In this document: in pieces, positions 24,116 through 35,500 of the stretch | Position numbering within the stretch: the first letter of the stretch is position 1 | Layout: each line of letters opens with the position of its first letter | DNA from: LZORAL124-50-18 sp051208045 | GTDB lineage: Bacteria > Pseudomonadota > Gammaproteobacteria > Pseudomonadales > Oleiphilaceae | Assembly: GCA_051208045.1 (NCBI GenBank) | Contig: JBPJFY010000009.1 | Coordinates: forward strand, 102,304-166,303 | Reading direction: 5' to 3' | Length of the DNA stretch: 64,000 nt | Notes under the pieces: generated by a model | What the model was told of the DNA's origin: nothing | Database searches by the model: none | Seen by the model: only the letters and a program-made list of their open reading frames with translations | Made by a program: the position numbers and the translations under genes

Positions 24116-27100
24116 ATGTCATTGTCTTTCGATCTCTCCGAATACCACATCACTGAAACGCTGTTCAGTAACGAGCGCACCGCCGTCAAACGGGCCGTGC
24201 GAGCGTCCGACGGCTATTCCGTGATTTTGAAGCAGCTGGTGGCCCATCAACCACCTCCTGCGCAGCTCTCCCGTTTTTCATTCAGCTATGAAGTGCTGAC
24301 CAAGTTTCAGCATCCGAACATTGTGCACCCCATTGCGTGGATATCGGAAAAGGACGAGATCGAAAAAACCGGATTGTCAGGCCTGCCTTTGATGGTGATG
24401 GAAGACAACCATACCACGGATTTATTCCAGTTTCTCAAAACCCAGCCTGATGCGGTCCTGCCGCTGGAAACCTTCTTGACCATTGCTGTGCAATTGGCCG
24501 AAGGGTTGAGTATCGTGCACCATCAACAGGTGATTCACAAAGACCTGCACCCCGGAAATCTGTTATATAACCCGAAGACCGGGTTGGCTCAGATCACTGA
24601 TTTCGGGCTGGCTTCCCTCCTGTCCCGCGAGCAACCCGCCCTGAGTTCTCCGGAGCATCTGGAAGGGGTGCTGGCGTATATCTCGCCTGAACAGACCGGA
24701 CGCATGAACCGTGCGTTGGACTATCGTTCGGATTTTTACACCCTGGGGTGCACCTTCTACCATCTTCTCTCCGGCCACCCTCCCTTTGCCGCCAATGATG
24801 CGCTGGGGCTGGTGCATGCGCACATTGCCAAGCAACACACACCACTGCACGAGCTGAGAAGTGACATTCCTCCTGTGCTGTCGGCCATCATCGACAAGTT
24901 GTTGATGAAAACCGCTGAGGATCGTTACCAGAGTGCACTGGGATTGCAGAAAGATCTGCAAAAAGTACGTCGGGCGCTGGGATACAACCAGATCGTCCCG
25001 GATTTCCCTCTGGGGCTGGATGACATTTCCGACCGGTTGCAGATTCCGCAAAAACTGTATGGTCGTGAAAAAGAGGTAGAGCGCCTGCAACAGGGGTTTT
25101 TCCAGGCAGCAGGCGGTAAACCGCGTATGCTCGCGGTGGCGGGGTATTCCGGTATCGGTAAATCCGCTCTGGTGCATGAAGTGCACAAACCCATCGCCGC
25201 CTATAACGGTTTTTTCTGTGCAGGCAAGTTTGATCAGTTCCAAAAAAACATTCCCTACTCGGCTTTGCAAACGGCCTTGAAAAGCTGGATACAACATGCC
25301 CTGTCGCAACCGGAGACCCCCCGGCAACAGCTGCGTGAGCACCTGTGCCAGAGCCTGGGCGCGAATGCCCGCGTGCTTGTCGACTTCATGCCGGATTTTG
25401 CCTGGGTCCTCGGTGATCTGCCGCCCGTGGCTCAGCTCGGAGCCGACGAAACCCAGAACCGGTTTCATTTGGTGTTTCAACGGTTTATCAAGGAAATTAC
25501 GGGCGATCACCCGCTGGTGCTGTTCATTGATGACATTCAATGGGCCGACCGAGGTACATTGAATCTTCTGCCTATGCTCATGAGTGAGGAACGGTGCCGG
25601 CTGTTGCTCATTGTTGCTTACCGCGATAATGAAGTGGATGAGCATCACCCGGCCATGCAGACCCTGCACCAGATTGAACAGTCACCACTGGCCGGGCCGG
25701 CACTGGATCGCCTGCAGCTCGGGCCGCTGCATCGAACGCAGGTGGCGACGCTGGTGAAAGATACGCTCCATCGCCCCGAGGCAGAATTGCACCCCCTGGT
25801 CACCCTTGTGCATGCAAAGACCGCGGGTAACCCGTTTTTTATCAACGAATTTCTAAAAACTCTTTACACGGAACAGCTGCTCAACTTTCATTTACAGCAA
25901 CAGCGCTGGGTATGGGATATAACGGATATTGAAGCCAAGGGCATCACGGATAACGTCGTCGACTTGATGCTCGGGAAAATGGCGTTGCTGCCGTCTGACA
26001 CGCAAGAACTGATTCAATTAGCGGCCTGTGTGGGCAGTCGATTCAATCTGGAGATGCTTGCCCATATTGCCGAACAGCCACTCAATCGCGTCACCCAGCA
26101 ACTCTGGCCTGCGCTGCGCGACGGATTGTTGCTGCAGGACGGCGGTGATTGGCACCTTGGCCATGTACAGGCACCCCAGTCGCCCCAATCCAGTCAGGGG
26201 CCGGTGCTCTCCCAGTTCTCGCCCGTATCGCCGCACTGTCGCTTCCTACACGACCGTATGCTGCAGGCAGCTTACCAATCGATGAGCCAAAGCCTGCGCG
26301 AAAAAACGCACTTGCGCGTGGGGCGTCTGATGATGCAGCAGCGCTCGGTTGGCGAGTTGACAGATGAAGAATGTTTTTCCATCACTGAGCAGTTCAATAA
26401 TGCCCGGCGGTTGATTGATCAGCCTGAGCAGCTCGAGCAGTTGATGCAACTCAACCTGCGTGCCGCCAAGCAGGCCAAAGCCGCGAGTGTTTGGGAAGCG
26501 GCCACTGACTATGCGGATTGGGGGGTAGATTTACTCCCTGAAGGAGCGTGGCAGACGCACTACGAAGCCAGTAAAGACCTGTACCTGATCAAAGCCGAAT
26601 GTGCGTATTTGAGCGGTCACCCAGAAGCAGCGGATGTCGACTACGAAGTTATATTCGAGCATATAAACGATGACCTCTTACGAGCAGAGATTTGTGCTAC
26701 TCGGTTGGTGCAATGTATTGGTCGAGGGCAGTGGGTGGAGGGATTGGAACACGGTAAGCGTGGCTTGGGGTATTTGGGGATGGATGTACCACTTAGCAAC
26801 GAGCTTGAAGAAGAGTCACTGGTTGAAAAGAAGAAGCTTGGTATGCTTGCCGACGGGGAACTGATAAGTGATGTGTTTTCACTTCCTGAAATGGTGGATC
26901 CTAGGCTGTTGATTGCGATGAAAGTACTGCCCAATATTTGGGTTTGCGGCTACATCATTGGTATGCAGAACTTGATCAAGTATTGTGTTTATAAAGGTTG
27001 CAACCTTATTCTGGATAGCGGGAGATCCGACCTGGCCGCAATACTATTGACATGCTATGCCTATACTTTAAAGCATCAAGGCAAATATCGAGAGGCACTG

Positions 27101-29467
27101 CAACAAGGGATTCAAGCCAAACTGCTCGCCGACAGCTATCCTCACTGCCGGGAAATTGCTAACTGCTATAACCTCCTTGGTGTTGCTATATGGCACTTAC
27201 ATGCCCCGTTCAGAGAGTGTGTAGATTTAAATAAACAGGGTGTTGAATATGGACTAGAGAATGGTGAGCTTGCTCGAGCCTCAATTAATTTTTGTAACAC
27301 GCTGTTCTCTGAGATCTCACAAGGCGAGTTTCTGAGTCAAATACATCAGGATGCTTTGTCTGCAGAGAACTTTTTGCAAAAAAAATCAGTTTTCCACCCG
27401 CTGGCATCGATGACTATTAAATTTTCAGAAGCATTGATGAGTGTTTCTGAAGATGCTGAAAGAGTGCTCGATGATAAATCGTTCCCTCTTGAGGTTTTAT
27501 CAAAAATCAAGGGGAGTGGGCATTCAACTTACTTAATGCATTACAGGTCACAGGTAGCGTTTTGGTGTGGAAATTATCAACTGGCCTATGATTGGGCTGT
27601 AGAGACCAATAATCTGGAAAATATTTGGCCACTGCATAGTTTTGTGATGGATCACTACCTGATGTTCGGACTTGCCGCTCTGAAACGTAGTGCAGACTTA
27701 AACTACTCAGATGTTGAAAAGTGTATAGCCTCTTTATCAGTATTCGCTGACATATATCCACCGAACTTTCGTCACAAATGGTTGCTTTTACAAGCAGAGT
27801 ATCACCGTCAAAAGGGGGCAGCGCTAGAGGATATTGGGAGATTATATCGAGAGGCAATCAGTGAGGCCGAGGAGAATGGCTTTCTCCAGTTTCAAGCTCT
27901 GGGAAATGAATTATTCGGTAGCCTGATGTACGAAAAAGGATTTGATGATATTGCAGGGTTTTATTTGCAAAAAGCACTGGTTCTTTTCGAAGCTTGGGGC
28001 TGTCGAAATCGGGTTCGATATATCAAAAGACATTACTCTGATCTTATCGAATCCGGCCACATTGATGTGATTGGTGAGATAGCTCGGAGTAAACAAATCA
28101 GTGATTCGAGTGGACAGGTTCTAGATATTGCCTCTGTTATGAAATCTGCCCAATTGATCTCCAAAGAGTTGGAACTATCCAGGCTTTCAACAAAGGTTTT
28201 GGAGGTAATCATGGAAAGTGCGGGCGCTTCTTCTGCAACATTGGTCATCAACTTACACGATGTTCCTCACGTGGTTGCAAGATTGCAAGAAGAGACAATT
28301 TCAATTGCTTCTTCGCCTGAAAGGCTCGATGACAGTAAGGATTTGCCCATCAACATTTTGCGCTATGTGCTTAATAGCGATCAAGTGGTAAACATTGCTG
28401 ATGTGCAACATCAACAGCAATTTGTTCGAGATCCTTATTTGCTTAAATTCGAACCACGTTCTGTGTTGTGCGTCCCGGTGGATTATCGGGATATCACGTT
28501 TGGGGCTTTGTATTTGGAAAATAGCCTAACTACAGGGGCTTTCACTCACGATAGGTTGGATGTTATTCGATTGCTGTTGGCTCAGGCGGCAATATCTTTT
28601 GACAATGCTCAGCTTTTCCAAGAAGTGAGCGAACTGAACCAAACGCTTGAGAAAAAAGTCAGTGAACGTACCGATGCTCTCAATCGTGCAATAAATGATT
28701 TGGAAAAAGCAAACGAGGAACTGGACGCCTTCAGTCATAGTGTTTCACATGATTTAAGAGCGCCTTTAAGGAGTATCGTTGGATTCGGTGAAATGTTGGA
28801 GGAGGCGCATGCAGACAGCCTGAGCCCGGAAGTTGAAGACTTGGTCCATCGAATTCTTCGCAATGGACATAAAATGCAAGACTTGATCGAAGGATTGTTG
28901 ACATTGTCGCGGATTCAAAAACAAGGGGTAGTAAAAGAAGAGGTTGACCTATCAGGTATGGTCGTCGAACTCTTCAGTGAAATGCGCCAACGTTATCCTC
29001 ATTTGAAAGTTAAAACCCATTATGCTCGAAATTGTATGGCTCATGGGGATAGGCGCATGCTTTATTCAGCTCTAGAGAATTTGATCAATAACGCATGGAA
29101 ATATTCGAGTAAGGCTATTGATCCTAAAGTTGAATTTGGGGTGATCAGTGGAGCTGATTTGAATTTGCACAATGGTGTTGGTACCCATCCAGAGGAGCTG
29201 CCTGATGACTCGAACATTTATTTTATAAAAGATAACGGAGCGGGGTTTGATATGGATAATGCGCAGAATTTGTTTGGTAGTTTTCAGCGCTTGCATTCAG
29301 ACCAGGAGTTTTCTGGAACTGGTGTTGGATTAGCCACCGTAAAACGGGTGTTCGAGAAACACGGAGGTTACATATGGGCTTTTGCTGAGCGGGGCAGAGG
29401 GGCCGTGTTTTACTTTATGCTGCCAAATATTCCAGTGCAGGTTCCGCAAAGAAGTCATCTCGCTTGA
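24116..29467 (+). CDS. Giant Ser/Thr kinase-ATPase-GAF-histidine kinase, copy 4
   Basis: A 1,783-residue HstK-like protein. Kinase (about 7-280; VILK, HKDLHPGN, TDFG), Walker A near 342, Walker B near 468, a TPR-like middle, GAF (about 1340-1495), coiled coil, HisKA with its histidine near 1544 (SVSHDLRAP), and HATPase (NAWKYS near 1655, DNGAGF, GTGVGLATVK). The start is either the ATG at 24116, with AGGG very close, or the TTG at 24122, which keeps the AGGG-seven-bases-TTG arrangement of copies 2 and 3. From about 26640 onward the DNA becomes clearly AT-richer, while the 5' half resembles copies 2 and 3. It lies 85 bases upstream of the NRPS-PKS gene in the same direction, so it may be co-transcribed with it and could control it. 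That role is inference from position only. Confidence 0.9.
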   Translation: MSLSFDLSEYHITETLFSNERTAVKRAVRASDGYSVILKQLVAHQPPPAQLSRFSFSYEVLTKFQHPNIVHPIAWISEKDEIEKTGLSGLPLMVMEDNHTTDLFQFLKTQPDAVLPLETFLTIAVQLAEGLSIVHHQQVIHKDLHPGNLLYNPKTGLAQITDFGLASLLSREQPALSSPEHLEGVLAYISPEQTGRMNRALDYRSDFYTLGCTFYHLLSGHPPFAANDALGLVHAHIAKQHTPLHELRSDIPPVLSAIIDKLLMKTAEDRYQSALGLQKDLQKVRRALGYNQIVPDFPLGLDDISDRLQIPQKLYGREKEVERLQQGFFQAAGGKPRMLAVAGYSGIGKSALVHEVHKPIAAYNGFFCAGKFDQFQKNIPYSALQTALKSWIQHALSQPETPRQQLREHLCQSLGANARVLVDFMPDFAWVLGDLPPVAQLGADETQNRFHLVFQRFIKEITGDHPLVLFIDDIQWADRGTLNLLPMLMSEERCRLLLIVAYRDNEVDEHHPAMQTLHQIEQSPLAGPALDRLQLGPLHRTQVATLVKDTLHRPEAELHPLVTLVHAKTAGNPFFINEFLKTLYTEQLLNFHLQQQRWVWDITDIEAKGITDNVVDLMLGKMALLPSDTQELIQLAACVGSRFNLEMLAHIAEQPLNRVTQQLWPALRDGLLLQDGGDWHLGHVQAPQSPQSSQGPVLSQFSPVSPHCRFLHDRMLQAAYQSMSQSLREKTHLRVGRLMMQQRSVGELTDEECFSITEQFNNARRLIDQPEQLEQLMQLNLRAAKQAKAASVWEAATDYADWGVDLLPEGAWQTHYEASKDLYLIKAECAYLSGHPEAADVDYEVIFEHINDDLLRAEICATRLVQCIGRGQWVEGLEHGKRGLGYLGMDVPLSNELEEESLVEKKKLGMLADGELISDVFSLPEMVDPRLLIAMKVLPNIWVCGYIIGMQNLIKYCVYKGCNLILDSGRSDLAAILLTCYAYTLKHQGKYREALQQGIQAKLLADSYPHCREIANCYNLLGVAIWHLHAPFRECVDLNKQGVEYGLENGELARASINFCNTLFSEISQGEFLSQIHQDALSAENFLQKKSVFHPLASMTIKFSEALMSVSEDAERVLDDKSFPLEVLSKIKGSGHSTYLMHYRSQVAFWCGNYQLAYDWAVETNNLENIWPLHSFVMDHYLMFGLAALKRSADLNYSDVEKCIASLSVFADIYPPNFRHKWLLLQAEYHRQKGAALEDIGRLYREAISEAEENGFLQFQALGNELFGSLMYEKGFDDIAGFYLQKALVLFEAWGCRNRVRYIKRHYSDLIESGHIDVIGEIARSKQISDSSGQVLDIASVMKSAQLISKELELSRLSTKVLEVIMESAGASSATLVINLHDVPHVVARLQEETISIASSPERLDDSKDLPINILRYVLNSDQVVNIADVQHQQQFVRDPYLLKFEPRSVLCVPVDYRDITFGALYLENSLTTGAFTHDRLDVIRLLLAQAAISFDNAQLFQEVSELNQTLEKKVSERTDALNRAINDLEKANEELDAFSHSVSHDLRAPLRSIVGFGEMLEEAHADSLSPEVEDLVHRILRNGHKMQDLIEGLLTLSRIQKQGVVKEEVDLSGMVVELFSEMRQRYPHLKVKTHYARNCMAHGDRRMLYSALENLINNAWKYSSKAIDPKVEFGVISGADLNLHNGVGTHPEELPDDSNIYFIKDNGAGFDMDNAQNLFGSFQRLHSDQEFSGTGVGLATVKRVFEKHGGYIWAFAERGRGAVFYFMLPNIPVQVPQRSHLA

Positions 29468-29552
29468 TGGCACTGAGATTGTTTCAATGTCAGGGTGCTT
29501 TGAGCGCACATTTTCAAAGGCGTTATCGTCGTAGATTGAGCAGAGGCTTGTC

Positions 29553-32500
29553 ATGGGTTTCCACAATACGCATAAAATAATTAAAACTTTGCCAGTTACG
29601 AGTGGCCAAGAGGCCTTGTGGATGATGCATAAAATGTCTCCGAATAGCGGGCTGTATAACATTCATTTCGTCTGGAGTTTGGGGCAGCAGATAGATATCA
29701 ATTGTTTTAAAAAGTCGCTTTTAGTCATCTCCGACCGCCATCCGGTGTTACGTACCGTCTATCGGCAAGATAAGTTGGGTGAGCTGTGCCAATGTATTTG
29801 TGAGAGCTTGCCAATAAATTTCGAAATACAAGATATTGGCAGTTTAACGGACGAAGAGCTTAAGCTATTGTTAGATGAACAACTGCGCGCACCCTTTGAT
29901 CTTGAGAATCAGATGCCAATGCGCTGGGTGCTGTACAAGCGGCAAAATGAGCCTGATGTACTGGCTCAATTTTTACACCATATAAGTGTTGACTTGTGGT
30001 CTTACGTCACTTTTTTCAATGAATTAAAAACGGTTTACTCAGCCTTTCTGAAGGGCCTTGATCCAGGCTTGCTTCCTCCACACAAGGCATATTCCGATTT
30101 TGTGCAACAGCAGCGCCAGTTGGAAACAAGCAGTGAGGGGAAGACGCTAGCGGAATTCTGGCAACATTACTTGGCTGGCATGGAGCAAGAATTGAACCTG
30201 CCGTTGGACTACCCCCGGCCATCAGTCCCAACGGGAAACAAAGCATACTCTTACGTCAAGTTATGTAAACCCGCGGTTAAGAAGTTCAATGCACTACTGG
30301 AAGGAAGTGATGTTCCGCTTTTTAACAAGTACCTACTCGCATTTCAATTTTTGCTACATCGCTATACACAACAGGGAGAAGTTTCTGTAGGCGTACCTAC
30401 CGCGGGAAGGGATGAAAGTTTCTCAGGAGTCTACGGTTACTTTACCAATGCAGTGATTTTCCGAACATCTTTTGAAGAAAATGTTTCTTTTCGCGAGCTG
30501 GTGGATAGAGAGTCTTCAAATTTTTCGAAAGTATTGGCTGCACAGGCATACCCTTTCTCTCTTGTGGCCAGCAGTCTTATTAATCGAAGGGACCGCTCAA
30601 GGGCTGCCCTTGTTCAAGCCAGTTTCGTCTGGGAGAACATTAACCGATTTGAAAATCGAAAAAATCCCTTTGTCACATTGGCCGAATCGGGTTGGCAGCG
30701 CTGGGATATGGGGGAGTTAGGTATATGGCTACGTCACTCTCGAATTCAGCAACTTGATGACTTCGATATTACTTTTAAAGTACACAAGCTTCAAAACGAT
30801 TTTGTGTTGGGTATTGAATATAGTGCAGATCTTTACAAGCCTTCGACGATTCAGAATTTGTGCAGCGGCTACACACATCTTCTGGAGCAACTTGCCGATA
30901 ATCCTGATACTCCGTTATCCAGCATACAGGTATTAGGTGAGAAAGCTGAAAAAGAAATACTAGTTCAATGGAACAAAACTAAATCCTACTACAATCCGAC
31001 GCGCAGCCTGCCTTTTTACTTCGATAAGAATGTTAGAAAGAGACCTAACGAGATTGTCCTGGAAGCAAATGGAGAAACCTTAACATTTAAGCAACTTGAT
31101 GATGAGTCAAATAAACTTGCAGCGCGATTACTGGATGAGGGGCTTAACACTGAGTCAATTATTGGTGTGCTTTTGCCAAGGTCAATGGAGGCAGTTATCG
31201 CCTTTCTTGGGATTATCAAATCAGGAATGGTGTACCTTCCTCTGGATCCGGAATACCCTACAGATCGTCTGAATTTTATCGTGCAGGACGCGCAGCCTGC
31301 ATTCGTAGTAAGCAATCAAGCGCTTAAAGGCTCTTTTAATGGTATTGTCGCACCCCCTAGAATGCTCATCATTGAAGAAGTCTTGACTACGGCAGGTGAC
31401 TTTCAGCCTGATCTGATTCAGATACTGCCAGAGCAATTGGCCTATATCATTTACACCTCCGGCTCAACGGGCAATCCCAAAGGCGTAATGATCGAACACC
31501 GGGCTGTGGCACATTTGATTCATAGTCAAAATAAAGCGTTTTCCGTGGGGCCTGGAGATCACATACCACAGTTTTCATCACTAAACTTTGATATCTCCAT
31601 ATTTGAATTGGTATTGGCCTTACAAACGGGAGCCACGCTTCACCTCACAACCAAAGAGCACATTCTCGGGGGAAACCTTTTAGAGTTTCTGCAAAACAAA
31701 GGAATTACCTGGACCCTTCTATCGCCGGCGTTGCTTAACTTGATTGAACCCATCAATCTGCCCAATCTAAAAACTGTGATTGTTGGCGGCGATGTGTGTT
31801 CGGCGGATTTGGCGAAACGATGGTCCAAGGGGCGTACTTTTTGCAATGCCTATGGACCAACGGAATACACGGTTTGGACCTCAATTAATGAGGTCGACGG
31901 CACACGCCCACCACCCATTGGAAAGCCCGTTGCCAACACCCAAACCTACATTCTTGACAAGCACCTCAACCCGGTGCCCATTGGTGTGCCCGGCGAATTA
32001 CACATTGGCGGCGACGGGCTGGCCCGGGGATACCTCAATCGCCCGGAGCTGACGGCGGAGAAGTTTATTGCGAATCCGTTCAGTGATGAATCCGGCGCGC
32101 GTTTGTATAAAACCGGTGATCTTTGTCGTTATCTGGAAGATGGCAACATCGAGTTTTTGGGGCGGATTGACCATCAGGTGAAAATTCGTGGATTTCGCAT
32201 CGAGCTGGGCGAGATTGAGGCAGTATTGCGGGAGCATCCGGCGGTCCACGATGTACTGGTGATGGCGCGCGATGATTTTGAAGGGCAGGCGGGTGGGGAG
32301 AAGCAACTGGCCGCCTATCTGGTAAAAAATGCCAGCGAAACGCTGGATACGACTGCCCTGCGGGAATTTCTGAAACAAAAGCTGCCGGATTATATGGTGC
32401 CTGCGGCCTTTGTTGTACTGGATGCCTTCCCCCTAACGCCCAATGAAAAAATAGACCGTAAGGCGCTGCCTGCTCCGAGCCTGGTGGCGGCTGAGAAGGG

Positions 32501-35500
32501 CGAGCACAAAGCTCCCCGCGGGGATATTGAGCGCACTCTGGCCAAAGTGTGGCAGGCGGTTCTGGGGCTGAAAGACGTGAGTGTGGAGGCAAATTTTTTC
32601 GATCTGGGCGGGCATTCCCTGCTGTTGGCGCAGGTACACAGTAAACTCCCGGAGCCCCTGCGGGACAGACTGAGCATGGTGGATTTGTTTAAATACCCCA
32701 CCATTCAGGCACTCTCCCGGTTTCTGGGCGGCGATGTGTCGGAGGATGAGTTTTTTATCGAACATGATCATCACGCCGAACGCTTGCGCCTGCGTCGACG
32801 GTTGATGGACAATCTGGGTGGCGTAAAAATTGCCATTGTGGGCATGGCGGGTCGCTTCCCGGGGGCAGATTCTGTGGAAGCCCTCTGGGACAACATTTGC
32901 CAAAAACGGGAAAGCATTACATTTTTCACGCCGGAACAATTGAAAAAGGCCGGCGTGCCCGATGATCTGATCGCAAGTCCGGATTACGTGCCCGCCAAAG
33001 CCATGCTGGATAGCATCTCCGGTTTTGAAGCGCCGTTTTTCCATTTTACGCCGCGGGAGGCGCAGATCACCGACCCCCAACAACGGCTCTTTCTGGAGTG
33101 TTCGTGGGAAGCGCTGGAAGATGCCGGCTGTGTGCCCGCCAGGTTTGATGGCCGGATCGGCGTGTATGCCGGGATTGGCATGAATCAGTACCTGATGACA
33201 CATCTGTCGTCCCGTCAGGATTTGCTTGCCGCCGTGGGGGATTACCCCATGATGATCGGCAACGACAAGGATTTCCTCAGCACCCGCGTATCCTATAAAT
33301 TAAATCTGGACGGGCCCGCGATGGTGGTACAAACGGCCTGTTCGTCATCGCTGGTGGCGGTGCATACCGCCTGTCAGGCATTGTTGAGCCAGGATTGCGA
33401 CGCCGCGCTGGCGGGCGGCGTGTCTTTTGGTCGGCTAGGCAAGTCCGGCTACCTGTACCAGAAAGGGATGATCATGTCCAAAGACGGCCATTGCCGCGCA
33501 TTTGATGCGGATGCTTCCGGCACCGTACAGGGGCAGGGCTGCGGGGTGGTGTTGTTGAAACGCCTGGACGATGCGCTGGAAAACAATGATCATATTTATG
33601 CCATCATCAGTGGTTCGGCAACCAACAATGATGGCTCGAACAAAACAGGCTACACAGCGCCTTCGGTAGAAGGGCAAGCCAAAGCGATTGATATGGCGCA
33701 GGCCAGTGCGAATATTTCACCCGCGCAGATCAGCTATGTGGAAGCCCATGGTACGGGCACAGCGATTGGCGATCCGATTGAGATTGAAGCATTACGTCAC
33801 GCATTTCTGAAACCCTCCCAGGAACGAGGTCAGCGTAATCAGGCGCCGATGCCGCCGCAGAGTTGTGCGATCGGTGCAATCAAAACCAACATCGGGCATT
33901 TGGATGCGGCGTCTGGTGTCGCCGGCTTGATCAAAACTGCGAAAGCGCTGGAACAGAAACAGCTCCCCCCGACCTTGCACTACACCAAGGCCAACCCGAA
34001 GATTGATTTTGCCAAGTCGCCGTTTTATGTGAATACCGAGCTGAAGCCCTGGTCGGCCGAAAATGGCCCGCGTTATGCCGGGGTGAGTTCGTTCGGTATT
34101 GGCGGCAGTAATGCACACGTGGTGTTGATGGATGCGCCCAATGAAACGCCGGCAGAGTTTGCGCGCCCCTGGAGCATCGTCACGCTCTCGGCCCGCACGC
34201 CGACGGCACTGGAAGCAATGACAGAGCGGCTTGTGGCACATGTGAAAACGCACCCGGAACAGAGTTTTGCCAATGTGTGCTATACGTTGCATGTGGGCCG
34301 TACTGACTTTGACCATCGGCGATACCTGGTGTGTCGCAGTCGTGAGGATGCGCTGGCGGAGTTGAGCCCGGTGAATCCGGCGCGGGTGGTCACCTCCCAC
34401 TTTCAGCCACGGGCTTTGCGATTGGTGTTTTTGTTCCCCGGTCAGGGATCGCAGTACCAGAACATGGGCAAGTACCTGTATCAGGTGGAGCTGACTTTTC
34501 GGCAGGCCATCGATGAATGCCGTGCGTTGCTCAAACAGAAGTTTATGTACATTTACGAGGAGCTGACGCCGGAAGATTACTACGGATTTTCCGATAAAAT
34601 TCACCAGACCTACATCACCCAGCCGGCCTTGTTTATTTTCGAGTATGCCATTGCGCGTATGTTAATGTCGTGGGGTATTCAGCCAGACTTGATGGTGGGC
34701 CACAGTATCGGAGAGTATGTGGCGGCCTGTATCGCGGGCGTGTTCACACTGGAAGAGGCCATTGATCTGGTGGCCATTCGCGGGCATTTGATTCAAGGGT
34801 TACAGGAAAAAGGGGAAATGCTTTCCGTGAACCTCCCCGAAGCGGAAGCCCGCCGGTTGACCAATCATGATGTGTGTGTAGCGGCGGTCAATGGGGAGCA
34901 GCGGTGTGTGCTTTCGGGTACCCGCAAGGCGATCCAATACCTGCATTTGCAGTTGGAAAAAGAGGGGGTGGAGAATCGCTTGTTGCACACCTCCCATGCG
35001 TTTCATTCGCACATGATGGACGAAATTCTGGAGCGCTTTCAGGGCTACGTCGCACGCCGCAACCCAAAACCGCCGAAGTTGCCGTTTGTGTCCACTCGCA
35101 CGGGGCAGCGAATTACCGACGAAGAAGCGACATCCGCCGAATATTGGGCCGGTCATCTCCGAGACACGGTGCAGTTTCATAAAGCAATGGAAACGGTGTT
35201 TGCTACCCGCGAAGAGGCTGACGTGCCTGATGCCTTCATTTGTCTGGAAATCGGGCCGGGTAAAGTGCTGACAACACTGACAAAGCAGCACCCCGGAAAG
35301 CAGCCGCAGGACTGGATACTGTCTACCACGCGCCATGCCTATGAGGACGTGTCGGACACAGAACATTTGCTGAAGTTGATTGCCCGCTTGTGGGAGCAGG
35401 GAGTTCAGATTGACTGGGATGTGTTCCATTCCCATCGACAGCGGTATCGCGTGCCATTACCAACATACCCCTTTGAACGAAAGCGCTACTGGGTGCGCGC

